DNA of 64,000 nt, taken from positions 65,949,702 to 66,013,701 of the forward strand of contig NC_132927.1 of the NCBI RefSeq assembly GCF_047675955.1. The letters run 5' to 3'. Source of the stretch: Chlorocebus sabaeus. Its lineage: Eukaryota > Chordata > Mammalia > Primates > Cercopithecidae. The translations under genes and the position numbers were made by a program. The notes under the pieces were generated by a model. The model was given only the letters and a program-made list of their open reading frames with translations, had not been told where the DNA came from and ran no database searches. Below are positions 1 to 11,004 of this stretch, piece after piece (the first letter of the stretch is position 1; the number at the start of each line of letters is the position of its first letter).

Positions 1-582
1 AACCAACAATAAAAAAAAGGTAGAGCAAGATATACTCTAGGAAAGAAGACCTAAAGTGAGTCACATTATATGAATAGCTAAGTTGATAGGAAAATAAATG
101 TTGTTTTGCTTATAACACTGAAAAGTCAATAAGCAGCAAATGAACTTTGGAGCAGCCGGGCCGATATTCATTCAGATGCCCTTCGTAATTAAAAAACAAC
201 GCCCAGACAAAACAAAGCAAGAGCAGTAAACACAATGCCTACCAGGGCCCCATCTGCAGGTGCGCAAACTGGTGTACAAATACATTTGTAAAACTTATTC
301 ATGAGACATCAATAGCTTATTAATGAAGAGAATAGGGGAGGGGTTCCTTTATTCAGAGTGGGTCTGCAGTTTAAATTATAGTAAGGAATTTGAAATGGAA
401 ACTGCTTTAGAACACCAACATGGCAAAAAACAAAAAACAAAACAAACCAAAAACCCATAAAGCCTCAGATCTTAATAGTCTTGATAATTGTTCAATAAAG
501 ATTTAGTGGCTTTTATCTGGTTGTAACACTGCCCATTCTTCATCTGCCTTGTGACAAATACATCTCCTTTACCTTTGCCCTT
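1..582. other. Unique AT-rich noncoding DNA
   Basis: No repeat family or coding frame is recognised here. The stretch is AT-rich and has several homeodomain-type TAAT cores, for example near 188-192 and 320-324. It could be conserved noncoding sequence, but that is only a guess from its composition and lack of repeats. Confidence 0.5.
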
Positions 583-591
583 CAGAGCTTC

Positions 592-880
592 TTTTTTTTT
601 GAGATGGAGTCTCGCTCTGTCGCCCAGGCTGGAGTGCAGAGGCACGATCTCGGTTCACTGCAAGCTCCGCCTCCTGTGTTCACACCATTCTCCTGCCTCA
701 GCCTCCTGAGTAGCTGGGACTACCGGTGTCCACCACCATACCCATCTAATTTTTTGTATTTTTATTAGAGACGGGGTTTCACTGTGTTAGCCAGGATGGT
801 CCCGATCTCCTGACCTCATGATCCACCCGCCTCCGCCTCCCAAAGTGCTGGGATTACAGTCATGAGCCACCACACCCGGC
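592..880 (-). mobile_element. AluY, antisense, with TSD
   Basis: Full-length Alu in reverse. The GCAAGCTCCGCCTCC and GTTAGCCAGGATGGTC blocks are the AluY forms. The 11-bp target-site duplication CAGAGCTTCTT is found at 583-593 and 882-892. The first copy's last bases overlap the T-tail. Confidence 0.95.
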
Positions 881-892
881 ACAGAGCTTCTT

Positions 893-1572
893 AAGACTAT
901 CTTCAGGCACCCATGAAGGATAAAGAATATTTTATTGATGAATATAAACACCTTTGATATTTTAACCACTATCTTGGACTCTAACCCTAGTTTGTGTGCC
1001 AGAGATTCTAAGTCGGCTTTTTCTTGTGTGCCAGCTCCTATCATTTAATTGTGCCTTCCAGAGTGTTATGTTGAGAAAGTTTCTGAACTCACATTTGTGT
1101 TCAACAGGAAGAAATGTAGTGATTGATTGATGATGTCTGCCATTGGCAAGATAGAGGTGATGACAATATGTATGCCAAAAAATTACCATCCCTGTCCTAG
1201 ATCCCGCCTACAGTGAGTTGAGAGACACCTGGTTCCTGTTGAATTTCTTTCTTTGGCACTGGCTCAGTTCCTTTTATCCAATTCCTACTTGTGGGATATC
1301 CAAGCATTTTGTTTCTGCATTGAAAAAGTATGAAGTATATATGGATTTATTTGTTGGTTATGTGGTGGGTAAATTATATAAATTATGAAAATAATTTAAG
1401 GTGGTTGAAGAGGATTTAACACACATATGCTTTCAAATATGACCAACACAAACACACACTATGAGAGAACAAAAAATGATGTCCCAATAAAAGTTTTCTC
1501 AATTTCTCAACCTAGCTCCTGATAGAGTCAGAATCCCTTTTGTGTGAACATTTTTTAAAAATTAAAGAGAGC
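893..1572. other. Unique noncoding DNA
   Basis: No repeat is recognised. The short minus frames at 787-1044 and 962-1189 run partly through the preceding Alu and show no protein motif. Confidence 0.5.
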
Positions 1573-1848
1573 GGCTGGGCACGGTGGCTCACACCTGTAA
1601 TCCCAGCACTTTGGGAGGCCAAGGCAGGTGGATCACCTGAGGTCAGGAGTTTGAGGCCAGCCTGGCCAAGGTGGTGAAGCCCCATCTCTACTAAAAATAT
1701 AAAAATTAGCCCAGCATAGTGGCATGCGCCTGTAATCCCAGATACTTGGGAGGCTGAGGCAGGAGAATCACTTGAAGCTGGAGGTTGCAGTGAGCTGAGA
1801 TCGCGCCATTGCACTCCAGCCTGGCAACAGAGCGAGACTCCGTTTCAA

Positions 1849-1850
<2 letters not shown>
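1573..1850 (+). mobile_element. AluS, sense
   Basis: Full-length Alu with the AluS-type GGTCACCTGAGGTCAGGAG-like block and the CTTGAAG...GAGGTTGCAGTGAG right arm. Its A-tail has become an AAT microsatellite. Confidence 0.95.

Positions 1851-1884
<34 letters not shown>
1847..1884. repeat. (AAT)n microsatellite in Alu tail
   Basis: About twelve uninterrupted AAT units directly follow the Alu body. They arose from the A-tail of that element and are likely length-variable. Confidence 0.9.
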
Positions 1885-1886
<2 letters not shown>

Positions 1887-2079
1887 CAGCAATTTTTTAA
1901 CCAGATTATAGAATGAAAAAGATTAATACATTGATCAACAGGAAATGCTATGATTTATGTTATAGCAGCAATTTATTTATATAATTTTATAAACTTGAAT
2001 ATACTTTTGACTGAGAAGTAAATGGAAGGAGGGTAGCTCTTTAGGAGAAATCAGAAGAGGAATAAAAGGAAGAAGAAAT

Positions 2080-2170
2080 GTTACATTTAGATATCCAGTC
2101 ATTCAAGGAGTGTTGGGCTCCTGCCCTCAAGGAGCTTGCAGTCTAATTTAGGTTGGTGCATACATGTACC
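2080..2170 (-). mobile_element. L2 fragment
   Basis: The CCTGCCCTCAAGGAGCTTGCAGTCTA block near 2118-2145 is typical of antisense L2. The rest is too diverged to bound precisely. Confidence 0.6.
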
Positions 2171-2530
2171 TAGGCCATGTGTTTAGAGAACTACCAGCTA
2201 GTGGATGCTGGCTTCTTCTGGTACGAAAATGAGTCAGGCATATACCATGATCTCATCTATGCTCTAGTAAGTAGAAGTTCCTCCAGAAGCCTAGTAGGCT
2301 ATTCTTAATATCTACTATCAGTGCATCTTTTGAAAGTAAAAAAAAGTACAAAATAACTACATAAGTGTACATGTATTTAAGCAAATTAATTTCTTCAGAA
2401 GGTCTCTCTCTTACTTACCTTTGTACAACCTATGCAATGACTAAAGTGTAATGATAGTTGAATGAGGACATGAAAATAAATTTAAAAGAATGTAGAAAAC
2501 CATCACCTTTCCCTTGACTTTCGGCCTGCA

Positions 2531-2810
2531 CTGTGCAGTACAATAGTCACTGGCTACTTGTGTCTGTTAAATGCTTGAAATGTGGCTAGTCTGAATCAAG
2601 GTGTGTTGCAACTATAAAATGCACCCTGGATTTTGAAGACTTAGAATAAAAAAAGTAAAATATACCATTACTAATTTTGTCTATTGATTCTATGTTGAAA
2701 TGATGATATTTTTGATACATTGTATTAAATAAGAGATCTTACTAACATTAATTTCACCTGTTTCTTTTTACGTTTTTAGTGTGGCTTCTAGAAAATTTAA
2801 AATCATGTGC
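2531..2810 (+). mobile_element. hAT-Charlie nonautonomous element (MER3/MER58-like)
   Basis: The element reads from a CTGTGCAGTACAATAG end through GCTTGAAATGTGGCTAGTCTGAAT, TTGAAATGATGATATTTT and TTAATTTCACCTGTTTCTTTTT to a TGTGGCTTCTAGAAAATTTAAAAT end. The same order recurs at 35510-36410, so they belong to one family. The family name is uncertain. Confidence 0.75.
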
Positions 2811-2823
2811 CCTCAATTTTCTT

Positions 2824-3095
2824 GGCCAGGTGTGGTGGCTTATGCCTGTAATCCAAGTGCTCTGGGAGGCTGAGTGGGAAGGATTGCTTGAGCCCAAGAG
2901 TTTGATAGCTACACCTTGCTTCTACCAAAAAAAATTTTTTAATTAGCTGGGGATGGTGGCACATACCTGTAGTCCCAGCAACTTGGGAGGCTGAGGCAGG
3001 AGGATTGTTTGAGATCAGGAATTCGAGATTACAGTGATCTGTGAGCAGGCCACTGCACACCAGCTGGAGTGAAAGTGAGACCCTGGTTCTAAAAA
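2824..3095 (+). mobile_element. AluJ, sense, diverged
   Basis: Old dimeric Alu with GATTGCTTGAGCCCAAGAG in the left arm. It is heavily mutated and the right arm is eroded near 3030-3095. Confidence 0.85.
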
Positions 3096-3321
3096 GATTT
3101 TTTAATAAAAAACTAGAATTTCCTAAATGGCTTGTACTATGTTTCTATAAAATAGTGCTGCTACAGGCAATTCTTTCCTTAAAACATTCAAGATGGTTGG
3201 TGGTGTGGTTTATTTGTGAAGATTCAGAGACAGGTAAACAGTTTATGTTAATTTATTCTTTGAGTCCGGAAAATTATTCCTCTAGCTATCTGAAAGGACA
3301 AACATGTCATGAGTGTCTGTA

Positions 3322-3510
3322 TCAGGCAGGTCACAAACTTTTCCTCTACAGGGACAGAGAGTAAGTATCTTAGGTTTTGAGGATTAAATGGCCTCTGTTG
3401 CAACTATTCAACTCGTTCATATAGTGTGAAAGCAGCCACTGACAACACCTAAGAGTGTGACTGTGTTCCAATCAAACTTTATTTATAAAATCAGGCAGCC
3501 TTGCAATTAG
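3322..3510 (+). mobile_element. hAT DNA transposon fragment
   Basis: Contains GTCACAAACTTTTCCTCTACAGGGACAGAGAG, then GGATTAAATGGCCTCTG, then TGTGTTCCAATCAAACTTTATTTATAAAATCAGGCAG, in the order seen in the short hAT family whose ends read roughly CAGGGGTCGGCAAACT. The copy at 17441-17650 shares the ACTTTATTTA block. Confidence 0.7.
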
Positions 3511-4187
3511 GCAGTAGGAATTTCTCAGTACATAATCATACTGGCATGACAGAAATACACCAAAAGATAAGAGGATTTGACACAAGTGGTCAAATCCTGT
3601 TCAAAAACACACATTGTCATATTTACCAATTATGGGACTAATTTGGCGTAAGGGGAACACAGCCTAAAATCATGAAAGTCTGCATTAAAGATGATTTTAA
3701 AACAAAATAATTTTAAAAATTTATGCATACTGCATTTAGTGTACTGCCCCATATACTAATTCACTATAAAGCTATTTGTCTCTAAAATGATTTAATATTT
3801 GTAATTTTAAAGGAAAAACAAATATGTCCATACACAATCCATTGCAATCTATCCTAATGTCTGTTTTCCCCATGGTCTGAGGAGATCATGAGCTCTCAGC
3901 CAATGAGAGAGAAGAATACAGACTATGCTCTATCCTCCTATCCAGTGAGTATTACTGTACTATATGGCATACACTCTCAACCACCAATCAGCTCTTTGCT
4001 GTGTTACTTAAATAGATTTTGTAACATGTTGTTTAATTTGTGGTGGTGACCTCTCTTTTAGACGCTTATCTTGTGATCTGGTTAATAGTTTTGAACCATT
4101 AACGACTAACAAAAGTACACACGTGATAAAACTAGACGTGATTTCAAAGGAAGAATATCATGAGGGATTTTAAAAGTAAGTTTTAAT
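3511..4187. other. Unique noncoding DNA
   Basis: AT-rich, with no repeat or coding signal recognised. Two CCAAT-type pentamers occur near 3900 and 3983, but there is no CpG enrichment to suggest a promoter. Confidence 0.45.
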
Positions 4188-4320
4188 GGCTAGGTGCAGT
4201 GGCTGGAACCCATAATCCTGGCACTTTGGGAGGCCGAGGCAAGAGGATTGCTTGAGCCCAGGAGTTTGAGACTAGCTTGGGCAACATGGTGAGACCCTCT
4301 CCCTATTAAAATACACACAT
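4188..4320 (+). mobile_element. Alu left monomer fragment (FLAM/AluJ-like)
   Basis: Only the left arm is present: GGCTAGGTGCAGTGGCT through GGGCAACATGGTGAGACCCT. It ends in an A-rich stretch, as a free left monomer or truncated AluJ would. Confidence 0.8.
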
Positions 4321-5306
4321 ACATGAAAGCACAAAAAGTTTTATGATCGTTTGAGGCACCCTCATGGACAGCATGGACATAGTTGAGAAACAAGAGTGAA
4401 AGTCAGCGAATGCCTGGGATTGGTAGGACTTGTTGGGCCTTGGGAAAGGCATCATGAGCACCTCTGCAGCCCAGCATGGGGAGAAACCACAGTGGGAAGC
4501 TTCTGCCCTTTCTGGAGTTTTGGAAATAGACACAAGATTGGTAATACAGCAATGTGGGATGCTAGGCACACAACCCCACGGGGATGGGGCTTTAATAGGC
4601 TCCTACAGTACTGGTTTGAGTAGTGGTCCCATTTCTGGAAATGCACGTCCCCCAATAAGTTTATGTGCAGTATAATAATTCGAACTGAATTTTTTTCCAG
4701 TTTGTTTTGACAAATAGGATATCTTTGGACCTGCTTTAATAAGTCTTTTAAAATGTAATGTAATGTTCATGTTTCATTCATTATATACTCAACCATGTAA
4801 ATATCTTGAAAACAGTTTATTTTCTAAAGTAGGTTTAATCTTTTCCTCCAAAATATTTTTAAACCATGAATTTCCATGACAAACCCTGGAATACAAAAGT
4901 AATCTCTGAGCTGATCTCTGACCACATCATGACAAGTTCTAAATCGGCACCATCTAAATTAGAGCACCCACCAGCTAAACAGCAGTATCTGTCATTAATC
5001 TCTTTGTAAACTTATTTTTCTGTTCAAAAAGAGATATTAAAATTGTGCTTGTAAGTTAGGGTTTAAAATTGGAAAGGGATATATGATTCCTTTAAAGAAG
5101 ATAGTCTGCTTCAGAAAGCCGTTTGTATTCCATTCTGGGTTAGAGATGGTTACCAAGGAGACCGCTCAACTTCATCAGTAGGCTTCTAGGATTGGGAATC
5201 TAGTGGGCTCTCAGGAAATATTTGTAGAAAGAAAGAGAAAGAAAAAAGGAAGAATGAGAGGAAGGAAGGGAGGACAGGCTTTCTCCTATTAGAAAACAAC
5301 ACTGCG
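4321..5306. other. Unique noncoding DNA with purine-rich tract
   Basis: No repeat is recognised. The small frames of 67-87 codons on both strands at 4306-4675 overlap each other and show no motif. A GAAA/GGAA-rich purine tract lies at 5228-5275. Confidence 0.45.
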
Positions 5307-5590
5307 ATGGTTCATTTTATGTATTAACTTGGCTAGACCACGGTACCCAGGTATTTGGTCAAAAATTATTCTAGATGTTTCTGTGAAGGTAGTATTTTTA
5401 AAGCTAAAATTAACATTTAAATCAGTAGACTTAAGAAGAGGGAATTCTGCAAGCAGACTGCCTTTGGAGTCTCACTGCAGCAACAACTGTTTCCTGGGCT
5501 CTCACTCCTGCTACACAACCTTCTCTCTCCAACCTGCAGCTTTGGCCTCGCGGGGCATTTCCAAGAAAGAGAAAACTCAAACCTGGATTA
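5307..5590 (+). mobile_element. MLT2-like 5' LTR piece
   Basis: Starts with GATGGTTCATTTTATGTATTAACTTGGC and continues through CAGGTATTTGGTCAAA and TAACATTTAAATCAGTAGACT, all typical of MLT2. A segment of roughly 80 bp is deleted just before AGAAGAGGGAATTCTGC at 5433-5449. Confidence 0.75.
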
Positions 5591-5627
5591 TAATTGTTCC
5601 GTGAGATATGCAGGCACCACTGAAAGT

Positions 5628-6252
5628 AGACAGCTTCAGCACGACAGCCCCTGTTGGGGGCATCCCTGAAGGACAGTGGCGAAGGGAGATCCCCCACTGT
5701 GGGCAGAACTTCGGCCAGTGCACCTGGTTGTTCATTTTGCTTAGAAGGAGAAATGGCCACATACGCAATCATATACCAACTCATGAGCTATAGCCAATGG
5801 TTTGGTTGGACGGTCAGGGACTTGGAAGGAGCATGTTTGGAAAATCGATGACAAGGAAGTCTGGGGAAAAGACGTGTGGATAGAACTGAATGGATGAAAT
5901 ATGTGAATATGAAATGGATCTGAATGAATGAAATACATGAAGATATTTGTGTCCCGTGTGAATTCTCACTGAAGGGTGACCTCAGCAAAGGACAACTTAG
6001 GTAATCAAGTGGATAAGATGACCCATTTTAGTTTTGTTTTTAATTTTTAAAAAAACTAGTCAAATGCAGTAGTGAGAAGGGGGGAAAAAGTGGAACAAGG
6101 AGTTCTACCTGTAACTGACGGTGCACAATCCATTGAGATAACTCACTATCTTTGGGCCAGCCGAGAGGACCCATGCTGTGAATACCACCAGTCAGCCTCT
6201 TTCCCCAGCCACCTCTGTCATTGCCCAGTGGACTCGTGAACAAAGTGGCCAC
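5628..6252 (+). pseudogene. ERVL pol relic: RNase H to integrase N-terminus
   Basis: Read in all three forward frames, this stretch gives RNase H-like peptides (near 5740-5880) and then the start of an integrase-like region (near 6190-6250). The frames are joined across several stops and frameshifts. The position expected to hold the RNase H catalytic Asp in the TDS motif appears as Asn (TNS) near 5776-5784, followed at once by a stop. The relic is cut short by an Alu monomer. It is non-functional. The assignment rests on recognised gene order and residual similarity, not on a search. Confidence 0.7.
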
Positions 6253-6261
6253 GGCTAGTAC

Positions 6262-6398
6262 CCTATAGTCCTAGCTACTTGGGAGGCTGAGTTGGGAGGA
6301 TAACTTGAGTCCAGGAATTTGAGGTTGCAGTGAGCTGTGATCGCATCACTGTACTCCAATCTGGGTGACAGAGCGAGGCTATCTCAAAAATAAAAAGT
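6262..6398 (+). mobile_element. Alu right-monomer fragment
   Basis: Only the right arm remains: CCTAGCTACTTGGGAGGCTGAG through GGGTGACAGAGCGAGGCTATCTC. It interrupts the ERVL relic just downstream of the integrase start. Confidence 0.8.
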
Positions 6399-6414
6399 TA
6401 AATTCTAAAAACGA

Positions 6415-6668
6415 CTGAGCTCTTCCAAGGAAGAGGGAAGTGTGCCTCCAGACTGCTTTTGGACTCAAGTTGCAACATGGACTCTTCCCTGGGTCTGTAG
6501 TATGCAGGTATACCCAGCAGATTCTGAATCTGACAGCCTCCACAATCACTTGATCCAATTCCTTAAAATCTCAATCTCTTCTCTCTCTCTCTCGTGTGTG
6601 TGTGTGTACATGTCTGTACATATATTTATATGTACATACATGCTGTAGTTCTCTTTCTCTGGAGAATC
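6415..6668 (+). mobile_element. MLT2-like 3' LTR piece with internal microsatellite
   Basis: Runs from GGAAGAGGGAAGTGTGCCTCCAGACTGC to CAATCACTTGATCCAATTCCTTAAAATCTC. A (TC)n(GT)n(TA)-type microsatellite follows at 6576-6640, then the terminal TTCTCTTTCTCTGGAGAATCCT. The microsatellite is at the place where MLT2 LTRs usually carry one. Confidence 0.75.
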
Positions 6669-6744
6669 CTAAAACAAGCATAATATAAAGTCATATTGTG
6701 GTGCTGATATAAACTCACTATACATGTCTATAGGCACTTTCTGT

Positions 6745-7032
6745 GGCAGGGCACAGTGGCTCACGCTTGTAATCCCAGCACTTTGGGAGGCCGAGATGGG
6801 CGGATCACGAGGTCAAGAGATGGAGACCATCCTGGCCAACATGGTAAAACCCCGTCTCTACTAAAAATATAAAAAATTAGCCGGGCGTGGTGGCATGCGC
6901 CTGTAATCTCAGCTACTCAGGAGGCTGAGGCAAGAGAACTGCTTGAACCCAGGAGGTGGAGGTTGCAGTGAGCCGAGATCGCGCCACTGCACTCCAGCCT
7001 GGTGACAGAGCAAGACTCTGTCTCAAAAAAAA
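6745..7032 (+). mobile_element. Alu (S/Y intermediate), sense, with TSD
   Basis: The left arm has the Y-like ATCACGAGGTCAAGAGATGG, but the right arm is S-like (AACTGCTTGAACCC...GAGGTTGCAGTG). TSD GCACTTTCTGT at 6734-6744 and GTGCTTTCTGT at 7033-7043. Confidence 0.92.
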
Positions 7033-7043
7033 GTGCTTTCTGT

Positions 7044-8090
7044 AATGATTACTGTTACATAGAAAGATAGATGGTGTGACACAAAGCTGGAAGACAAGCG
7101 AGGTTCCTGGTGAACGCAGCAGTAAATAGCCAGAGGTGAAGCTCTCCTGGTAAGAACATTCCAACCCCCTACTGAAGAAAATTCAGGATGGGTCTTTGAT
7201 TTTTAAGCAAAGCGGAGATGAGCCTGATAGTCTCATCCTTGCAGTGGGTAGGTGAGAGCAGAGGAGCCATCTGTCCTGCAAAGTCCATTTGTTTAATGAA
7301 TCCCACCAGCCATACAAGCAGATCTAATCCTAGTGGCTCTGAAAGCCAGGAGCTTTGGGGAAAGTTACAGTGCTAGCCAGACAGCAGTCAGGGGCTGTGA
7401 TTAGAAGTATAATGATTCCAATGCTGAAACAGTTTTTTCTACAAAGCTTTAAGAAAAAAACAAAGATTAAACAATGACTGATAAGATTTAAGAATGGGTG
7501 AAAATGTAGCAAATGTACCTAGGCGTATATTTTCTTTAGTAATTTACTCGGTGGGGCTGTCTTCTTTGCTTTTTAATGTTTGTTATCTGTTTTAATAAAG
7601 AGATCTCTCCTTTGTAAAGGAAATTATAATTAGGCTGTAAAATAAATTAATCTTTCAGCTAATCATACCTTTGGGAGATCCGGGTGTTTTAGACTGTAAA
7701 GCTCTAATGTAAGAATCGTCACTTACTTAGTGGCCACTACCCTAATCGTATGCAAATACTAAGAGGAACTAAACAATCTCTTGAGTGCTGAGCTTACAAA
7801 CTCAACCCCAGTAAAGAGAAAAAAATATCAGAGGCCCAAAACAATATTAAAATTTCCATATGCGTGTGAACCTCAAATGCAGTACGGAGTCTCCTGACAC
7901 TGTCAAACATCAATAATAATTATGACAAAGTGGCATTCTAGGCACCCAATCAACGGTTTTGAATTTTTTCAAGATGAAAACTCCCTTATGGTATTTTCAA
8001 AACTTTCAGTATCCCCTTTAGAGTGGCAGTTATATTTTAGTATCTGATGCAAAAATAATGAGAGAGCGTTACTAAGAATTTGGAAATGGT
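7044..8090. other. Unique noncoding DNA, possible conserved element
   Basis: About 1 kb without a recognised repeat. The 7540-7800 part is dense in short motifs such as CCTTTGTAAAGG and several TAAT cores, and resembles conserved noncoding DNA. No coding signal. Confidence 0.4.
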
Positions 8091-8371
8091 GGCCAGGCGC
8101 AGTGGCTCACACCTATAATCCGAGTACTTTGGGAGGCTAAGGGGGTGAATCACTTGAAGCCAGGAGTTGGAGACCAGCCTGGCCAACATGGCAAAACCCT
8201 GTCTCTACTAAAAATACAAAAATTAGCCGGGCATGGTTGCGGGCGCCCGTAGCTCCAGCTATTCTAGAGGCTGAGGCACGAGAATCGCTTGAGCCCGGGT
8301 GATGGAGGTTGCAGTGAGCTGAGATCATGCCATTGCACTCCAGCCTGGGTGACACAGCAAGACCCTGTCTC

Positions 8372-8401
<30 letters not shown>
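8091..8401 (+). mobile_element. AluS, sense, A30 tail
   Basis: Full-length Alu with AGGAGTTGGAGACCAGCCTGGCC and TCGCTTGAGCCCGGGTGATGGAGG, and a run of about 30 A at its end. Confidence 0.93.
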
Positions 8402-8405
<4 letters not shown>

Positions 8406-8775
8406 AAGTTATTATTTTAAATGAATGTATAAAATATTACTCATAAAAACTGTATATGTTGAAAATAGTAGTTCACATGTATATGAGCTCCGTGATTTAT
8501 TTCGTCTAGGTATGTACATGGAGTCATAAGTCCTTTGCATAATTCCTTGGCAGCCTCAGAGCTCTTTAGCCTCTGGTTTAGATAATGGGGTGTGAAGCCT
8601 CTCAACAACCTAAATGTCTTTAAGGACCCTGCATGTTAGAGCAAACACAAGGTCATCCCTCTGGATGACATGGCTAGCCAATGTCTCATACTTTGTCACG
8701 ATTTATCATGACTTACCGTGGCCCCCACTGACACCGTAGCTTCCTAACTGTCTCACTGCCTCCACTCACCTCCAC
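8402..8775. other. Unique noncoding DNA
   Basis: No repeat, ORF or RNA gene is recognised. Confidence 0.45.
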
Positions 8776-8791
8776 TCCTTCTCCCAATTCT

Positions 8792-9089
8792 TTGTTTTTT
8801 TTTGAGACGGAGTCTGGCTCTGTCGCCCAGGCTGGAGTGCAGTGGCTGTATCTCAGCTCACTGCAAGCTCCGCCTCCCGGGTTCACGCCATTCTCCTGCC
8901 TCAGCCTCCCGAGTAGCTGGGACTACAGGCGCCCGCCACCTCGCCCGGCTAGTTTTTTGTATTTTTTTTTTTAGTAGAGACGGGGTTTCACCGTGTTAAC
9001 CAGGATGGTCTTGATCTCCTGACCTCGTGATCCGCCCGTCTTGGCCTCCCAAAGTGCTGGGATTACAGGCTTGAGCCACCGCGCCCGGA
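8792..9089 (-). mobile_element. AluY, antisense, with perfect TSD
   Basis: Carries the AluY forms GCAAGCTCCGCCTCCCGGGTTC and CGTGTTAACCAGGATGGTC. The 16-bp TSD TCCTTCTCCCAATTCT lies at 8776-8791 and 9090-9105. Confidence 0.96.
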
Positions 9090-9224
9090 TCCTTCTCCCA
9101 ATTCTAATTCACCCTCCATATCACGGCCAGAGCCACCTTTCTAAACATCTAGATGTGCCCACGCCACTTCCCCACTCAAACCTATTCATGGCTCTTCATC
9201 ACCAAGAGCAGCCTTCTCAGATTT

Positions 9225-9394
9225 GAGCACGTGTCAGACTCCTTGGGAAGACTGTTAAAACACACATCATGGGGCTCCATTCCCACAGTTTCTGACTCAG
9301 TAAGTCTTGGGTGGGGACTAATGATTTGCCTTTCCAACAGGTTTGCAGGTGATGGTTGTGGTGCTGGTCCAGGGGCCCCACTTTGAGAACCACT
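9225..9394 (+). mobile_element. MER20 (hAT-Charlie)
   Basis: Contains TGTTAAAACACACAT, the CAGTTTCTGACTCAGTAAGTCT block and the CCCACTTTGAGAACCACTG terminus of MER20. It is nearly full length. Confidence 0.85.
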
Positions 9395-9439
9395 GCCCTA
9401 GGGTATAAAACCCAGAATTCTTAGTATAACGAAGTATGT

Positions 9440-9790
9440 CCTTCCTCGTCTGGACTCTGACATCTCTCAAATTTTGTCTGCTACCTGGTTTGCTCTTTAC
9501 CCCTTATCCACTTGTCAATTTCTACTCTTTTTAAGCTTAAGCATCATCTTCTTCTCAGAGGGCCCTCCAGGCAAAATTAATTGATTCATCTTTCATGTTC
9601 GCATTGACTTGGTTCACATCTTCATCTTGTAGCATGCATCATATCTCTTTGCAATCATTATCTTACACACGTCTGCCTCACCCACTAGATTGAGGGCCCC
9701 ATGAGGACAAGGATCTAGTCATTCATCTTAGCGTTCCCAGCACTGGAACACAGTAGGTGCTTAATAAGCATTTCTGCATGCTTTTGAACC
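9440..9790 (+). mobile_element. L2 3' end, sense
   Basis: CTTCTCAGAGGGCCCTCCAGGC, then ACTAGATTGAGGGCCCCATGAGGACAAGGAT, then ACAGTAGGTGCTTAATAAGCATTT follow in the order of an L2 3' end. Confidence 0.8.
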
Positions 9791-9990
9791 AGTACAAATA
9801 GCAAACACAAAACCTTTTGAAGACACGTTCTCTAGGGCAGTTAGAAACCCCATACCCCGTTGCCTCACATCCTTAGATTAGATTGTTGACAGAGTTCAAG
9901 ACTCAAGAGTTCAAATGCTGCTTACAGCAAAGAAAGTAATGTGCTAACACCCTGCAGCTGTTTGTGATCCTGATTAAAAAGGACACATGT

Positions 9991-10285
9991 GGCCGGGTGC
10001 GGTGGCTCACACCTGTAATCCCAGCACTTTGGAAGGCAGAGGGGGCGGATTGCCTGAGCTCAGGAGTTCAAGACCAGCCTGGGCAACATGTTGAAACGCC
10101 ATCTCTACTAAAAATACAAAAAATTAGCTGGGTGTGGTAGTGCATGCCTGAAATCCCAGCTGCTCAGGAGGCTGAGGCACGAGAATCGCTTGAACCTGGG
10201 AAGCAGAGGTTGCAGTGAGCCGAGATCGCACCATTGTACTTCAGCCTGGGTGACAGAGTGAGATTCTGTCTCCAAAAAAAAAAAG
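9991..10285 (+). mobile_element. AluS, sense, with TSD
   Basis: Full-length Alu with TCGCTTGAACCTGGGAAGCAGAGGTTGC. TSD GGACACATGT at 9981-9990 and 10286-10295. Confidence 0.94.
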
Positions 10286-10295
10286 GGACACATGT

Positions 10296-10690
10296 ACATA
10301 TATATGTCATGCATGCAAATAAAATTAAGAAACATATGAAATTTTTACTGGAATCTAAGACTAACCAGACTGACAGCAGACCAAAAACTTGTGTTTGTCT
10401 CTGAAATTATGTGTGGTTCAATGAAAATCAGATGGTTTCACCTTCATCCCAGCAACACAGCACTAAAGCAAGGGCAACAACGATATTTCAGTGGTCCTTT
10501 CCTTAGGCCTTTTACAAACCCTGTTGAGGACTTCCCAACAACACAATAACTGGAGGATGGCCATGAGAGATGGTGGCAGGGGGTTAAATGTTTGAGAGTG
10601 TGCAAGGTCCAAGAGGTAAAGAGAAAAAAAAAAAATAGCGCTTACAAGAACATTCAATGTGGCTGCAAATACAAAGTGGATGATATGTGT
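10296..10690. other. Unique noncoding DNA
   Basis: No repeat or gene is recognised. An A13 run sits near 10624-10636. Confidence 0.45.
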
Positions 10691-10700
10691 ACTGGGTCTT

Positions 10701-10994
10701 TTTTTTTTTTTTTGAGATGGAGTTTCACTCTTGTTGCCCAGGCTGGAGTGCAGTGGCGCGATCTTGACTCACTGCAACCTCCGCCTCCTAGGTTCAAGCA
10801 ATTCTCCTGCCTCAGCCTCCCGAGTAGCTGGGATTATAGGCATGTGCCACCACGCCCGGCTAATTTTATATTTTTAGTAGAGACGGGATTTCTCCATGTT
10901 GGTCAGGCTGGTCTCAAACTCCCGACCTCAGGTGATCTGCCCACCTCAGTCTCCCAAAGTGCTGGGATTACAGGCATGAGCCACCACGCCCAAC
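10701..10994 (-). mobile_element. AluS, antisense, with TSD
   Basis: Full-length, with CTGCAACCTCCGCCTCC and the AluS-type CAGGTGATCTGCCCACC. TSD ACTGGGTCTT at 10691-10700 and 10995-11004. The long forward frame through it is Alu read-through. Confidence 0.95.
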
Positions 10995-11004
10995 ACTGGG
11001 TCTT

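Larger units (their letters stand above)
5307..6668 (+). mobile_element. ERVL provirus remnant with MLT2 LTR pieces
   Basis: An MLT2-like LTR piece (5307-5590), a pol relic (5628-6252), an Alu monomer (6262-6398) and a second MLT2-like LTR piece (6415-6668) follow in one orientation. That is the expected LTR-pol-LTR order of a class III (ERVL) provirus. gag, protease and most of reverse transcriptase are missing, so a large internal deletion has occurred. The boundaries are approximate because both LTRs are truncated. Confidence 0.75.

Noticed and set aside
2151..2165. TTAGGTTGGTGCA resembling a MADE1 mariner end
   Set aside because: Only the first 13 bases match. The rest of the element and the other end are absent, and L2 sequence precedes it.
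3900..3990. CCAAT boxes as a promoter
   Set aside because: There is no CpG enrichment, GC box or ordered TATA element, and the sequence is AT-rich.
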